Source of the DNA: Anaeramoeba flamelloides
Taxonomy: Eukaryota; Metamonada; Anaeramoebidae
Assembly: GCA_027625915.1 (NCBI GenBank)
Contig: JANTQA010000012.1
Coordinates: 15,090,501-15,154,500, forward strand
Direction of reading: 5' to 3'
DNA: 64,000 nucleotides
The notes under the pieces are model-generated. The model saw only the letters and a list, made by a program, of their open reading frames with translations. It made no database searches and was not told the origin of the DNA. The stretch's first letter is position 1. Each line of letters opens with the position of its first letter. A program made the position numbers and the translations under genes. This document shows positions 23,302-33,791 of the stretch, in pieces.

Positions 23302-23889
23302 ATTTTGTTCTCTTAAAAAAATAATTTATACTTTTTACAAAATACAGTCCTTTTTCATGAAGAGAACACTAATATATATATATATATATATCTTAAAGTG
23401 TTCATGAGTTAGTTGACAAACTGGAATAAATTCAAATAGAACTATTTTATATCTACTTTAAAAAAACAATGTTTTTCTCATTTTTCTGAAACTCTTTATT
23501 TTATTAATTGTGAAGAATAATTTTTAAGAAGAAAAAATATCTTTTAAATTTTTACATTTCTATATATTTTTATCTTCAAATTTACCTCTAAATATGATAT
23601 AATGTACTTAAGTAACTAGTATTTTTTCAAATAAAATCAAATCTTCTATGGATCTTAAATTTTTTTTTTGTTGCAATTGTGTTTTGGTGAAATAAATAGA
23701 TGTGTGAACCTCAGATAAACAATTTATTAATTACAAACCTATTTTCTGAAATCCAAATTTGACATATTTTCAATATAAAATGAAAAAAAAAGTAAAATTA
23801 TTATTTATATTAACAATTAAGTATAATTATTGAAAATAATGTAACATATTTTTATTTTTATTGTTACTGTTAAGAGTTGTTTGAAAGAA
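23302..23889. other. Spacer downstream of TAPT1
   Basis: AT-rich sequence with a short (AT)n run near 23371-23391. No gene-like segment; it should contain the TAPT1 polyadenylation site, which I cannot define. Confidence 0.5.
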
Positions 23890-24150
23890 TGATTTAATCT
23901 GCTAATGAGTGAAATTTGAAATGAATAAATTTGCTACTTCCTATTCAAAACCAGTAAAATAGACACATACATTAGAAGTTTTTGAAAGTTAATTTATTTT
24001 TCTGACAAGAAAGAGAAAAAATAGAGAGTATTTAAAAAATGGTCGTTTGGATTTATTGTTAAGGATTTAAGGAAAAAAAAAAAAAAAAATCTCTGTAAAA
24101 GAGAGGATTATGAAGTGACCAAATTTGTCGGTCCTATTGTAAAAAGTAAA
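23890..24150 (+). mobile_element. SINE-like element, two adjoining copies
   Basis: The first copy reads AATCTGCTAATGAGTGAAATT, AAATTTGCTACTTCCTATTC, ATTAGAAGTTTTTGAAAGTT and ends near TTTATTTTTCT. The second begins after an A17 run at about 24090 with CTGTAAAAGAGAGGATTATG, AAGTGACCAAATTTGTC. Both match the element at 56.09-56.25 kb, which has an A-tail and target duplication. I cannot see convincing A and B boxes. Confidence 0.6.
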
Positions 24151-25587
24151 TAAACACTGTAATAAAAACCATTTTAAAATTTTATACAGTTTTCTCTCTT
24201 TTCAGTTTTCTTTTGGAGAATTAATAATTTTAAATTTTAATTTTTTATTTTGAAAATTTTTATTTATTTAATATCCACACTAAACTAAATATCAACAAAT
24301 AAAATTAAAAGATCTACAAACAATTAAATAAATATATATTTTTTTAATTTTTTGATAAATTTTATATAGTAATTTTTTATTATTATTATTATAGCTTTCA
24401 AGTTTATAAAAAGACCTTTACTTGAATTCAAAAAATGTAAAAAAAATTAAAAAAGATTTTGGAATTTTGAAATTTAATTTTTTAACAAATTATTGGGTCT
24501 TGTTCACAAGAAATAATATTATGATTTGAATTGTTTTTGACATTAATCTAAATTGATTTTTGGTTTTGAGAATAAAATAAACTAATTCCCAAATATCTTT
24601 AAGAAAATTTTATTTTGATATACGAATATTATATTATAATAAAAACCAAAATTCATGGTAAAAATTGTAAGTGACATAATAAAGTTAATATTTATTATCA
24701 TTTTTCTGAAACCAATGTAAATATTTTTCAATAGGTCGAATACATCACTTTTTTTGAGTTCTAAAAGAAATATCTTAAAAAGGTCGAAATCTTAACATTA
24801 ATATTCCTGAAAAAAATACTGTTTATTGTGTTATAATGATGAAAATGATAATAAATAAGGTATAAAATTCTTATATAGTGTTTGAAATAATAAGAATTTT
24901 ATAGTTTTTTTACCAGAAAAAATAGAAAAAAAAAATTGATCGCATTATAAATATTTTTTTTATGGCTTTCTTTGTCGATCAGATTGTTTTGATAATTTGC
25001 TCGAAAAATTCTTATGTATAAAATATCACCAATATAATATTTTTTTATTCATTTTCATGTGAAAGATTGTGACTTTATATTTTATTTTATTTATTTATTT
25101 TATTCTCTTCATTTGTTATATCAATTATGTTTAAATTATAGTTAAATTATTAATATGAAATTTGTTTATTATAAAAGAGGCCATTTTTTATTTTTTTTTC
25201 AGATAAATCATTTTTTTGAACATTCATTTAAAGAACAAATAAGAACTAAGTGTATTGATATATATTGGTTTATTAGAGATAACTATTTAATATTTTGTTA
25301 AATTTTGTAAAAAATAAAAAAATACAATAATGGAGAAATTTCATTTTTTATTCTAGATATAATTATAATTATTATCTAATTAAGAGAAAAATGTAATTCG
25401 TATGTTAAGTAAAAAATAAAAGTTTAATCTGAATAATTTTCTAAATCATTAATTCAAAGAATAGAAAATACTTGAACAAAACAACAAAATATTTTTTTTT
25501 TATAACATAATTTTATTGAATAAATTAAAATATCGATAAAAATTGTAACAACATGTTAAAGATAATTATACCTGAGATTATATAATT
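24151..25587. other. Spacer, no gene seen
   Basis: Extremely AT-rich sequence lacking open frames of note. No convincing exon or RNA gene. Confidence 0.5.
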
Positions 25588-25790
25588 TAAATTAATTATT
25601 ATTCAAAGATAATAAAATAATCTTCAAAACCAAGATTTTTTCATTTTTTTTTTGTTATGAGTAAGAATTTGAATTTTAATTCTGTTTGAAATCTAAATTT
25701 TTGAATATAAATTAATCCTGAGAGTTTAAAATAATTTTTAATCTATTTCTGTTATTCAATAATATTGTTAATTTCAGAATTAAGGGATTT
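25588..25790 (+). repeat. Dispersed repeat R3, copy 2 (next to the 5S gene)
   Basis: Inverted relative to the copy at 20.3-20.5 kb, with ATTATTCAAAGATAATAAAATAATC at one end and TTATTCAATAATATTGTTAATTT at the other. It ends about 45 bases from the 3' end of the 5S rRNA gene. Confidence 0.7.
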
Positions 25791-25827
25791 AAAAATTTAA
25801 AAATATGTAAAAAAATAGATAAAATAG

Positions 25828-25833
25828 AAAAAA
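25828..25833 (-). terminator. Pol III T-run terminator of the 5S gene
   Basis: On the minus strand a run of six T follows directly after the mature 3' end, followed by CTATTTTATCTATTTTTT. This fits RNA polymerase III termination. Confidence 0.75.
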
Positions 25834-25954
25834 GTATTCAGCACCAAGTGTTCGCGAGAGGTTCCCCATCTCACTAACTAGCTTAGCCCTCAATTCGTTG
25901 ATCTTCTGGGTTCGGAATGTGTCCAGGATTATTAAATTGGGTATGGCCGAATAC
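25834..25954 (-). rRNA. 5S ribosomal RNA
   Basis: Read on the minus strand, the 121 bases begin GTATTCGGCCATACCCAATT and end CACTTGGTGCTGAATAC. The ends pair to form helix I (GTATTCGGC with GCTGAATAC, 9 pairs including one G-U). Internal landmarks are those of a eukaryotic 5S: CCGAACCCAGAAG, GGGCTAAGC, TAGTTAGTGAGATGGGGAACC (internal promoter region bound by TFIIIA). The product is the small RNA of the large ribosomal subunit. It is a single copy here and not in a tandem array. It stands out sharply in base composition from the surrounding AT-rich DNA. Confidence 0.95.
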
Positions 25955-26963
25955 ACTATTTTAAAAACAATAGTTTAATTTCATAAATATCAAATATTTA
26001 GTTTCTAAAATTTTCCAAATTTCTAAAATAAAAAAAAATATTTTTTCAAAATTTAATTTATTGTTTTTTATTTTTAAATGATTTAGAATCAAATCTAGAT
26101 ATTGTTCTTGTATGGTAATCAGCAGATAAAATAAATTTTCAATGTGATGTCAAAATAACTTCTAAAAAAAATTAATTATTTATTCAAAGTATTTTAGGCA
26201 AAGCTGGGGTGCAAAAGGCCCAAGAAAATTTAAGTAAAAAATGATGTGTTTTAAAGGTTAAACATAAGAAAGTCTTTGAATTTTAGACAAACTTTTCAAA
26301 AAAAAAAAAAAAAATAATTTCTATTTGATAAATTTTTCTATGAAAAAGAATGAAAAGAGAAGAATCAAGAGTAATTTCACAAGATTCAAGAAAATTTTTT
26401 TTAAATATTTAAAATTTTTTTCAAGCTATTTTTTTATTGTAGGCTGCTTTACAATTTTTAAAAATAAAATTTTCTTTAATAGATTATTACCTATTAAATT
26501 AAATATCTTGAAATGTTTTCATAACAATTCAATTTCAAAATTTTATTTCAAAGGTAATTTGGTTATTTGGGATACTAAGATATATACATAGATATTTACA
26601 TTTAAGAATTACGAAAATTGTCATCAAACAAATACAAATCTAGAGAATTATTTAACAGAAAATTTTAAATTGAGAATGATAAATTAAAAAAAAAAAAAAA
26701 AAAATCATAAGACCTAACTTTATTATGTTAGAACTTTCAAATAAAAATAAATATTTTTTTGACAGTAAACTGAAGTTTAAAAAGCCTGATTTCAAAAATT
26801 AGAAAATCGTGTGCTATATTGTTTCAATTTAAGGTTCATTTTTCTCAAATTTCTAAATTTCCAATAAAATTATTAACTTTTTTAAAAATATTAACTTGTG
26901 AAATGGTGGAATATTTAAAAAAAAAAAAATTAATAAATACCAAATAAAATTTAATAGAAAAAT
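25955..26963. other. Spacer upstream of the 5S gene
   Basis: No convincing gene. The open frame near 26325-26591 is Phe/Lys/Ile-rich, shows no domain and looks like chance. Confidence 0.5.
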
Positions 26964-27086
26964 TTATTTAAATGATTGTCAATTGAATTAATTTTTGTAA
27001 TGTTTCTTTGATCCCCTTAAGTTCAATAATTGTTTCAATTTTTTTTAATCGTTTAATTAAGCTTTCTTTGTCGTTTTTTTTACCTA
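26964..27086 (-). pseudogene. Orphan exon-like segment encoding a Lys/Ile-rich helix
   Basis: On the minus strand a good acceptor (ATTTATATTTATAG) is followed by codons for KKNDKESLIKRLKKIETIIE and LKGIKETLQKLIQLTII, then TAA. Codon use and the amphipathic pattern look real, but I find no matching upstream exon with a donor within several hundred bases. It could be the last exon of a decayed gene or part of a small gene I cannot assemble. Confidence 0.3.
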
Positions 27087-28690
27087 TAAATATAAATAAT
27101 TATAATTAGAAAGAAAATGATAAGAAGAAGAAAAGTAAAAAAAAGGGAAAAGTTCATTTGTTTTCTAAATATATCTGGTTATTGTATTATAATTATAAAA
27201 GTTATTTTACATCAAAATAATTAATTATTTGATATATTTTATCTATTTTTTACTTTTTTTCGAAAAATTTGTAATTTTTTCTTGAATATAATTCTTATTT
27301 AAGCTTTCACAAGGGGTTATTTATTTGATAATTAAGCAATATTTTGAGAATTTAAATTTTTTCGCGACTGATCGACATTTTAGAGACAAATTTAAAAGGA
27401 TGAATTATCAATATTCGGACCACAAAGTTACAAAATATCTTTCTTAAATTTGTAGTGAAATGTAGATTGTTAACTAAAAAATTCAATTTTTTTCAAAAAA
27501 AATTAAAAATAATTAACTAATAGATTTTTTTGACCAATTTTTTTCATAAATCATGCAAATAAGGTATTTCCAAAAAAGTGTAGAATTTTTTTTTACATTT
27601 CATAAAAAATCATCTTTGTTAGTGAAAGTATTCATTGATTGACAATACCAAATTAAGTTTAATATTAATAATGGTTGAATAAATAGCCAAGGTATTTATT
27701 TCCAAATATGTTTGATGAAATATTTCGAAAAAATGAAAAAAAAAATAGAACTATTTTTGGTGAAAACAATGTACGACCTATTTCAATAAAAAACTGGAAA
27801 TATGGAAAGGGTGTAAATGATTATTTAAACAATCAAATGTAGTTATATTTTTTCAATTTTATTTGTAAATTTGTTGAGATTAAACAAGTTATGAAAATGG
27901 TTTTTTCAATCAAAAAGAAAATACTAAACACCAATTTTCACTCCTAAAAAATATCAGATAAAATCAAGATCAGAAAATTTAATATCGTATAATTATGTAA
28001 TACAATATTAAAAAAACAAATTGAATTATTATAAAGAATAAATAAATGGTTTTTAATGATTTTGGATATTTAAATACTTTTTTGAAGGTTGAGTTTAATA
28101 GATATATTTTAAAATAAATTTGCCCCACTTTCTTGGAAATAGCTTATATTGATACTACTGCTGAATGTATAAACATGAAACAAAACGAATCATTCTTTGG
28201 GTTTTTATGTTAATAATGATTATTGAGATAATCTTTGAAATAAAAAAATTAAAAAAATAATCACTTCTATGGAAGTTCTCAAGATGAATTATTAAATACT
28301 ACTGAATACTTATTATTTTGGGTTTCTATTTTTAGATTTGGAAAAGGAATTAAAAAAAAAGAATTTCAAAAAATGAAAATTTTTAATTGTGATCCTTAGT
28401 AAAAAATGTAATAATTTATTGTTCAATAATATTTAGAATAGATTTTTTAGAGTCCTGTGAAACATTTGAACAATGTGGCACTAATATCATTTACACCAAA
28501 TTACAACATACTTTGATTATAAGCCAAATTTCAAAATTAGTAGCAAAGTTTTTTATTATTATTTTTTTCTTTTTTTCCTTTGTCTTTCAAAAAATAAAAT
28601 GATTACACTATATTTGTATTTATTAATCTATATTAGTTATTATCTCGAGACACTTTAGTAAAACATATTATTATCCAAAAAAAAAAAAAC
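27087..28690. other. Spacer, no gene seen
   Basis: AT-rich sequence with no credible exons on either strand. Confidence 0.5.
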
Positions 28691-28699
28691 AATTAAACA

Positions 28700-28882
28700 A
28701 ATTTTTTTCAAATGAAAAATCTGCCCCTATTTTTGAAGTTAAGCTTAGACGAATCTATGGTGACCCTAATCCCGTAAGTGTTTTAAATAATTCATTATTC
28801 GGGTTTGAGTTTTTCTCACATTTCACAGCAAATTCAAAATTTGAAACAATTCAAGGACTACGTTACCACCCTTGAGGAGGGT
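28700..28882 (+). pseudogene. Candidate two-exon coding fragment, unknown
   Basis: The frame SNEKSAPIFEVKLRRIYGDP ends with NP at a perfect donor (GTAAGTG, 28777). A 55-nt intron ends TTTCACAG, and the frame resumes as QIQNLKQFKDYVTTLEEG-stop at about 28880. Phase and splice signals are consistent. No start codon is found: the frame opens from an A-run. I do not recognise the product. The GGACTACGTT motif in the second exon recurs on the minus strand near 29353 and 29850, so this may be part of a local repeat. Confidence 0.3.
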
Positions 28883-29934
28883 TGAGTAATTGTGTTATTT
28901 CACTTTCGCTTCTCAAAAAAATTTTTCACACCGAAGAAATTGGAACAAAAAAAAAAAAAAAAACATTTTTTGTTCATCTTTACCTTTTCATGCAGAATAC
29001 TATTTTTCTTTCTTTTTCAACCGAAAAGGAAAATTGAAAATAACAAAAAAAATAATTGCGAAAAATGGCTTTTGGGGATTTTCAAGTGCATTTCAAATTT
29101 GAGAACATTTAAAACTTGTAAAAGCAAATTTAAAAAATAAGTAGAACAGCTCTAGAAAATAGTGTGAGTTCCGAAAGTTGAAATGGAAATTCTAAAATAT
29201 TAAAATCAAAATTTGGCATGATCTAACAAGTTAAAAATTGTGAAAATTTCACATTTTTTTAAAAAGAAATTCTACTTGAACAAATATTTCTTGGATTACA
29301 TAACTTATTCAAATGTGATTTTATACATTATTTCACCGTTTTCACCTAAAAACGTAGTCCTTAAGCATTTCACTGAAATCAAAAAAAAAAATTATTTTAG
29401 AAGCGGTTTTAAAAAGAATTTGGTGTTTATAAATTTGCATAAAGTTATTTTTTTCTCAAAAAACCCTTTTTTCGAACAGATCACCAACATTTTGGACGAC
29501 TATCGATTGAACAATAAAAGGAACAACAGTTTCATTCAGCTAACCAAAAAAAAAAAAGAACAAAAAAGAAGATTTTTAAAGTCCCCAACTCTAAAAGGGA
29601 AATTCAAAATATAAACAAGATTTAAAAGTAAAAATTTTTATTTTGTAGAGATCATTCAAAGTTTTGTTTTTGGAAAGCTGAAAGGAAAATTTTGAAATCA
29701 TTTTTGAAAATGTGTAGCTACCCACAGTTTTAAAATATTGAAAATTTTCATTTTTTTTTTGCTATCTTATCTTTCTGAATAAAATTACGTGAGACTTTGT
29801 AACTTACCCAAGGGTGTTTTTATTCAAAATTCCTCCATTTTAGTATTGGGAACGTAGTCGTTAAATTGATATTTGGTAAAAAAAAACAAAAACAAATGGT
29901 AGTGGAATGAAATTTGTTGTTCTCCATTGAGAAT
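28883..29934. other. Spacer with a repeated GACTACGTT motif
   Basis: Holds short open frames without domains. GACTACGTT occurs near 28858 (plus strand) and on the minus strand near 29353 and 29850, each time with a stop shortly downstream, which suggests a decayed local duplication. Confidence 0.35.
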
Positions 29935-30167
29935 TACTGTTAATTGTAAAATAAAAAGATCAAAATTTTCATTCAGTTTTCCAAAATAATCACATTCCAG
30001 AATTATAAAAAGTCACTTATCAAAATCCTAAATTCTAAAAGGGAAATTAATTATAATTTAAGCTGGTTTTAAGATTTAAAAATTTGAAATGTTTCAGTTT
30101 TTTAAAAAATCTTTTTTTTGGAAAGCCAAATGAAAATTTTGTTCCATTTATTTTGCAACAAATAGTA
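29935..30167. mobile_element. MITE family M3, copy 2 (at 3' end of the CENP-P-like gene)
   Basis: Ends TACTGTTAATTGTAAAATAAA and, reversed, TACTATTTGTTGCAAAATAAA; both continue through CAAAATTTTCATT(C/T)(A/G)G(T/C)TTTCCAAAA, so the inverted repeats are about 50 bp. TA at both borders. Other copies are at 17.55 and 34.9 kb. Confidence 0.85.
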
Positions 30168-30219
30168 TTTTGAATCAAAAAAGAATTCAAAACTAAACCC
30201 GAGTGTCGTTAACATAAAA

Positions 30220-31002
30220 TCAAAAGAAAAAAGTTGAGGAAAAAGAAATCATACATTTTTCCGAAAATTCAAAAGAGATACCAAATCTTTCTTTCCCAAT
30301 GCCAACACAATCCCACTCATATTTCCAATTGAGGTGCCACCAAAAGGAAACTTTTTGTTTTTTAAATTGTTTTAGTTTTTGGTAATTCGTCGAAATTGAG
30401 ATAGTAATTGGATTGACAACATCCTTTTTAAATTCTAACCAACCAAAATTGTCAAATTCGTTTTTTATTTCCGAAAGGATAAAGTCACGTTTGTCTATAA
30501 ACTGTTGGTATTGCTGCATTCCAAACATAAAGGCACGTAAACTCTTTCGAGATTGTGCAATTTTGATAAGTGGCTGCACTTGCTCTTCGATCGATTGATC
30601 GGAGATCGAAATTTTCATTGATTTGATGACATTTTGTTCTTTGTTTAATCTCACCCATGCTTGGAAGTGAATTTTAACAATGTCTCCTTCCAAATGGTAT
30701 TTTGTTTCATAACGTTTTTGCTTTTTGTTTGCAATCCCTTTTGTTTGCATTTTGGTCGACTCAATCCTCGTTAAATTCACAAAAGAAGGCAGCGAGAAGC
30801 ATTCAACCTTGCTGTTGCGGAGACCAATAAAATCCGAGTTGCTACCACCTTCTTGGTAGAGGCCAAGAGAATTAAACACACTGTCATTTAAGGATCCCAA
30901 TTCGTGTTCAAGATCGTTAATATTTGTTTTTAATTGTCCGATTTTGGATTGTATTTCTTTAATTCTTTTTCTTAAATAATCTGGATTATTCAAATTATTC
31001 AT
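30220..31002 (-). CDS. CENP-P-like inner kinetochore protein (3' end uncertain)
   Basis: The frame gives 249 residues to a likely donor (GTATGATTTC at 30254), or 260 if read to the stop at 30220. A coiled coil (about 8-45, IKEIQSKIGQLKTNINDLEH) is followed by a spacer, then a segment that follows vertebrate CENP-P: YHLEGDIVKIHFQAWVRLNK, PLIKIAQSRKSLRAFMFGMQ, and QYQQFIDKRDFILSEIKNEF (compare the SRAEERKDLFMFFRSLHFFV region of the human protein). FWWHLNWKYEW then matches the last RWD-type strands. CENP-P works in the CENP-O/P/Q/R/U (COMA) part of the constitutive centromere network. The last portion of the domain is missing from this exon; a 62-nt intron to 30193 leads into the MITE at 30167, so the natural end may be displaced. 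The family call is mine by eye and needs a profile search. Confidence 0.55.
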   Translation of the reverse strand: MNNLNNPDYLRKRIKEIQSKIGQLKTNINDLEHELGSLNDSVFNSLGLYQEGGSNSDFIGLRNSKVECFSLPSFVNLTRIESTKMQTKGIANKKQKRYETKYHLEGDIVKIHFQAWVRLNKEQNVIKSMKISISDQSIEEQVQPLIKIAQSRKSLRAFMFGMQQYQQFIDKRDFILSEIKNEFDNFGWLEFKKDVVNPITISISTNYQKLKQFKKQKVSFWWHLNWKYEWDCVGIGKERFGISFEFSEKCMISFSSTFFF

Positions 31003-31707
31003 TTTTTCTTTGATTCGCTTTTGGTGTCTTGTGTTTTGTGTTTTGTGTTTTTTGTTTTGTGTTTTGGGACTTGAATTTATAATTCAGGAAATTTGGTTTT
31101 TTTTTTCTCCTAAAAAGAAAATATCAAAAAATGATTAGTTTTTGGGATATGTTGGAAAAATTTGACTTGAATTCTTCATTTCTATTTTATTTAACAATTG
31201 AGCCAATCAATTCTTGAGAGGATAGCTTTAAAATATTCTTTTTTATTTCAAAATTGATACTACTTTGAGTTCAACAAGTTTTTTTCCATTGCAAACAGTT
31301 TTTTGTTAATCATAGAGTATTTCGATCAGAAAACCAAATGATGCTGGATAAAATGAATAACAGATTTCATTATTATAAGCAAAAGAAAAGTAATTATTAA
31401 AAAAGTTATTTCTTTTACCATTTTAGGATTCTTCAGTGTGATATAAATTTTGAAAATAGTATAATTTTTATTCTTGTTTTTGGTTGGAATAAAGTTACAT
31501 TACGTTTCTTAAGTATTCGGAATAAGGTGGGATTTCATTTCAGTTTATATTTTCAAAATCGAAAGACAATTCTTATTTTGTTCTCTCTGAAGGTAGTAAT
31601 AAAATGAAACTATAAGACAAAACACAAATTTAATTGATTATACCCTGAAGTAAAATCAAAAGCGGTAATTTTGTAAGTTTTTTTGATTTTAGCAAAAATA
31701 ATTAAGG

Positions 31708-32266
31708 TTGGCAATCCCAGGAAATTTGAAAAAAATATTATCTTGTATTTTGTGGGGTGTATGTTATTTTGGTTCTTAGTTGATCGATCTTGTACTTGGT
31801 ATGGCATTTAAAAGTGGTTCAAAAAGGAATTTCATAATGTTAATTTATTTATTTTTGTTTTCAAAATTATAATTTCTGAGTGTAAGACTAATACACTGTA
31901 AGATAAGTTATAAAAAAAACTGTGATTTGTGGGATGATAATTTAAATTTTAAGATTGTTTTTTTTTTTTTTGCAGCTTTTAAATATTTATTTTTTTTTTT
32001 AGATAATTGAGTTACAGGGAATTGAAATATTTCTATTAAAATCCAAAACTCAAATATTATGATCTAACCTACGAATCTATTATTCTTACACTCAGAAATT
32101 TTAATTTTGAAAACAAAAATAAATAAATTAACATTATGAAATTCCTTTTTGAACCACTTTTAAAAGCCCTACTAAGTTGAGGATAGATCAACTAAGAACG
32201 AACCTGAAAAGTCCCCAAGCCTAAAAAAATAATATTTTTTATCAATTTTGGGGATTGTAAACATTA
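31708..32266. mobile_element. Foldback element with near-identical arms
   Basis: Arms of about 180 bp (about 31712-31895 and 32085-32262). The inner 90 bases are almost perfect: TTAAAAGTGGTTCAAAAAGG, AATTTCATAATGTTAATTTA, TTTCTGAGTGTAAGA appear on both strands. The outer parts (TTCTTAGTTGATC..) are more diverged. Ends resemble AATCCC. The 190-bp middle is AT-rich and non-coding. Better preserved than the 7.0-kb element and unrelated to it by sequence. Confidence 0.8.
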
Positions 32267-32639
32267 CGGGGGTAAATATATTTTAGAGTGTTTAACAACA
32301 ACTTATTATTAAAAATTTAATTATTCAAATGATTTCTGTAACCAAATAAATTAATATTCTAATAAATGTGAGGGTTGGATATTTACTTGCTTAATTTATT
32401 TTTAGGCCAAAAAAAAAAAAAAAAAAGAAGAAATCAATATATTTTTATAAATAATAAGAAAAATAGATAAAAAAATTTTTTTTTAATGGATCTAATAAAT
32501 AAGATTTGATACAATTGTTATCCTCTTCTGCTTTTTTTAATTTCAAATTCTTCAATGGGAATAAAATCTTATATTCTAAAATTTTTGTGAAAAACAATAC
32601 TTCTTTTTTTTTATTATTTAACGGAGGAGTTTTTAATTC

Positions 32640-33010
32640 CTCTTATTTGCCTGAATTCCTAAATTATGATTTAGGAATTTTGTTAAAGACTCAAAAATAA
32701 ATTTATTACCTATTAAGGCTAATAAATACAATGAATCTCTTTTTCTAATAATATCAAAAATAGTAATATTATTTTTTAATATATTAGAGATGTTAAATTT
32801 TTTTATTTCGGATATCCAGATTTTACGATTATTTTCATAGGCTGGACAGTTCCAGAAAAACATTACTTCTTGTTGATAAAAAATTTTCAAAAAGAATTCC
32901 TAATTGTAATCAAATTAATATAATTTGTTTTTGATTGAAGAAATTAGGAAATTTTTTAAATCTCTTCTTCAAAAATAAAGATTTATTAAATGAATCTGTT
33001 TGAAATTCAC
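32640..33010 (-). mobile_element. LINE 3' remnant, copy 2
   Basis: On the minus strand MFFWNCPAYENNRKIWISEI is followed by SLYLLALIGNKFIFESLTKF, paralleling the copy at 18.4 kb and the CPxYxxxR knuckle of LINE reverse transcriptases. Upstream, RFKKFPNFFNQKQIILI is in a different frame, so at least one shift and one stop interrupt it. No further reverse-transcriptase motifs are present. Confidence 0.7.
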
Positions 33011-33387
33011 ACAATAAATTTTCCCTCAAATTATCAAAGTAAAATTAAAATTGGGTTTTACTTTTATTTTTTTTAAATATATTATCTTTTTATTTGAATT
33101 GATATTTATTGTACTTTTTTTGATTTCAGGAATCAAACCCCTTTAATTAATTTTTGGGATATTTTTGATAATTGTCGTTTATTTCGATAAACATTATTTG
33201 AAAAAAGACTTTACAAAATAGAATTTTATTCAAAAAATAATAAAAATGTAATAGTGGTGAGAAATTCAATTTTCTGGCTTAAATTTATCCATATTAAGAA
33301 GATTAAATATAAAATAATTGTACAAAATGAACTTTAATTAACATTTTTTTTATCTTGATTTAAATAAGTTAATATTAAAAATAATAT

Positions 33388-33661
33388 TTATACAGTTTCA
33401 TCTTTAGAAGAGAAGATATATTTAAAATGAATATCTTCTTGATTTGTTCTTTGGTTGATTTCATGATTTGGTTCTGAACTTATTTCTAGATTCAAAATAA
33501 ATTCAATAAAATAAAAAAATTTATCAAAAAAAAAATGTTCCAAAAATTGAAATAATACGGAATTCAACTCTGATTTACCAATAAATATTTTCACAAATAG
33601 AGTAAACTAACAATATTTTTGATTTAAAAGTTTCCATATCTTAATTGCTCTCATAAAAATT
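33388..33661 (-). CDS. Possible small two-exon gene, unknown
   Basis: On the minus strand ATG-initiated METFKSKILLVYSICENIY reaches a GTAAATCAG donor near 33578. A GT-AG intron to an AAATAAG acceptor would join it in phase to CSEPNHEINQRTNQEDIHFK, YIFSSKDETV-stop at 33388. This would be about 54 residues. There is no domain, and such models arise by chance in AT-rich DNA. Confidence 0.2.
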
Positions 33662-33752
33662 AAACCTAATATTCTCATGTATAACAATTTCCAAAATAAA
33701 GAAATTTACATAATTTCTTATGTAAAAATGTGTTAATCCAATGGGGAATATC

Positions 33753-33791
<39 letters not shown>

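Noticed and set aside
28730-28770. GAAGTTAAGCTTAGA, resembling the core of a 5S rRNA
   Set aside because: The flanking helices and the rest of the 5S are absent. The bases fit an exon ending at a GTAAGT donor better.
29240-29614. Open frame of 124 codons, plus strand
   Set aside because: No domain, no usable splice context, and composition (Lys, Phe, Asn, Ile) expected from AT-rich DNA.
32506-32700. Small plus-strand frame
   Set aside because: It is antisense to the LINE remnant at 32.64-33.01 kb.
33121-33160. GGAATCAAACCCC, resembling a reversed tRNA T-arm
   Set aside because: The T-loop lacks C56, and no acceptor, D or anticodon arms can be formed. I found no tRNA gene in the window.
33754-33789. 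36-base A-run as a possible retroposon tail
   Set aside because: No matching element or target duplication is visible on either side, so it is treated as a simple homopolymer.
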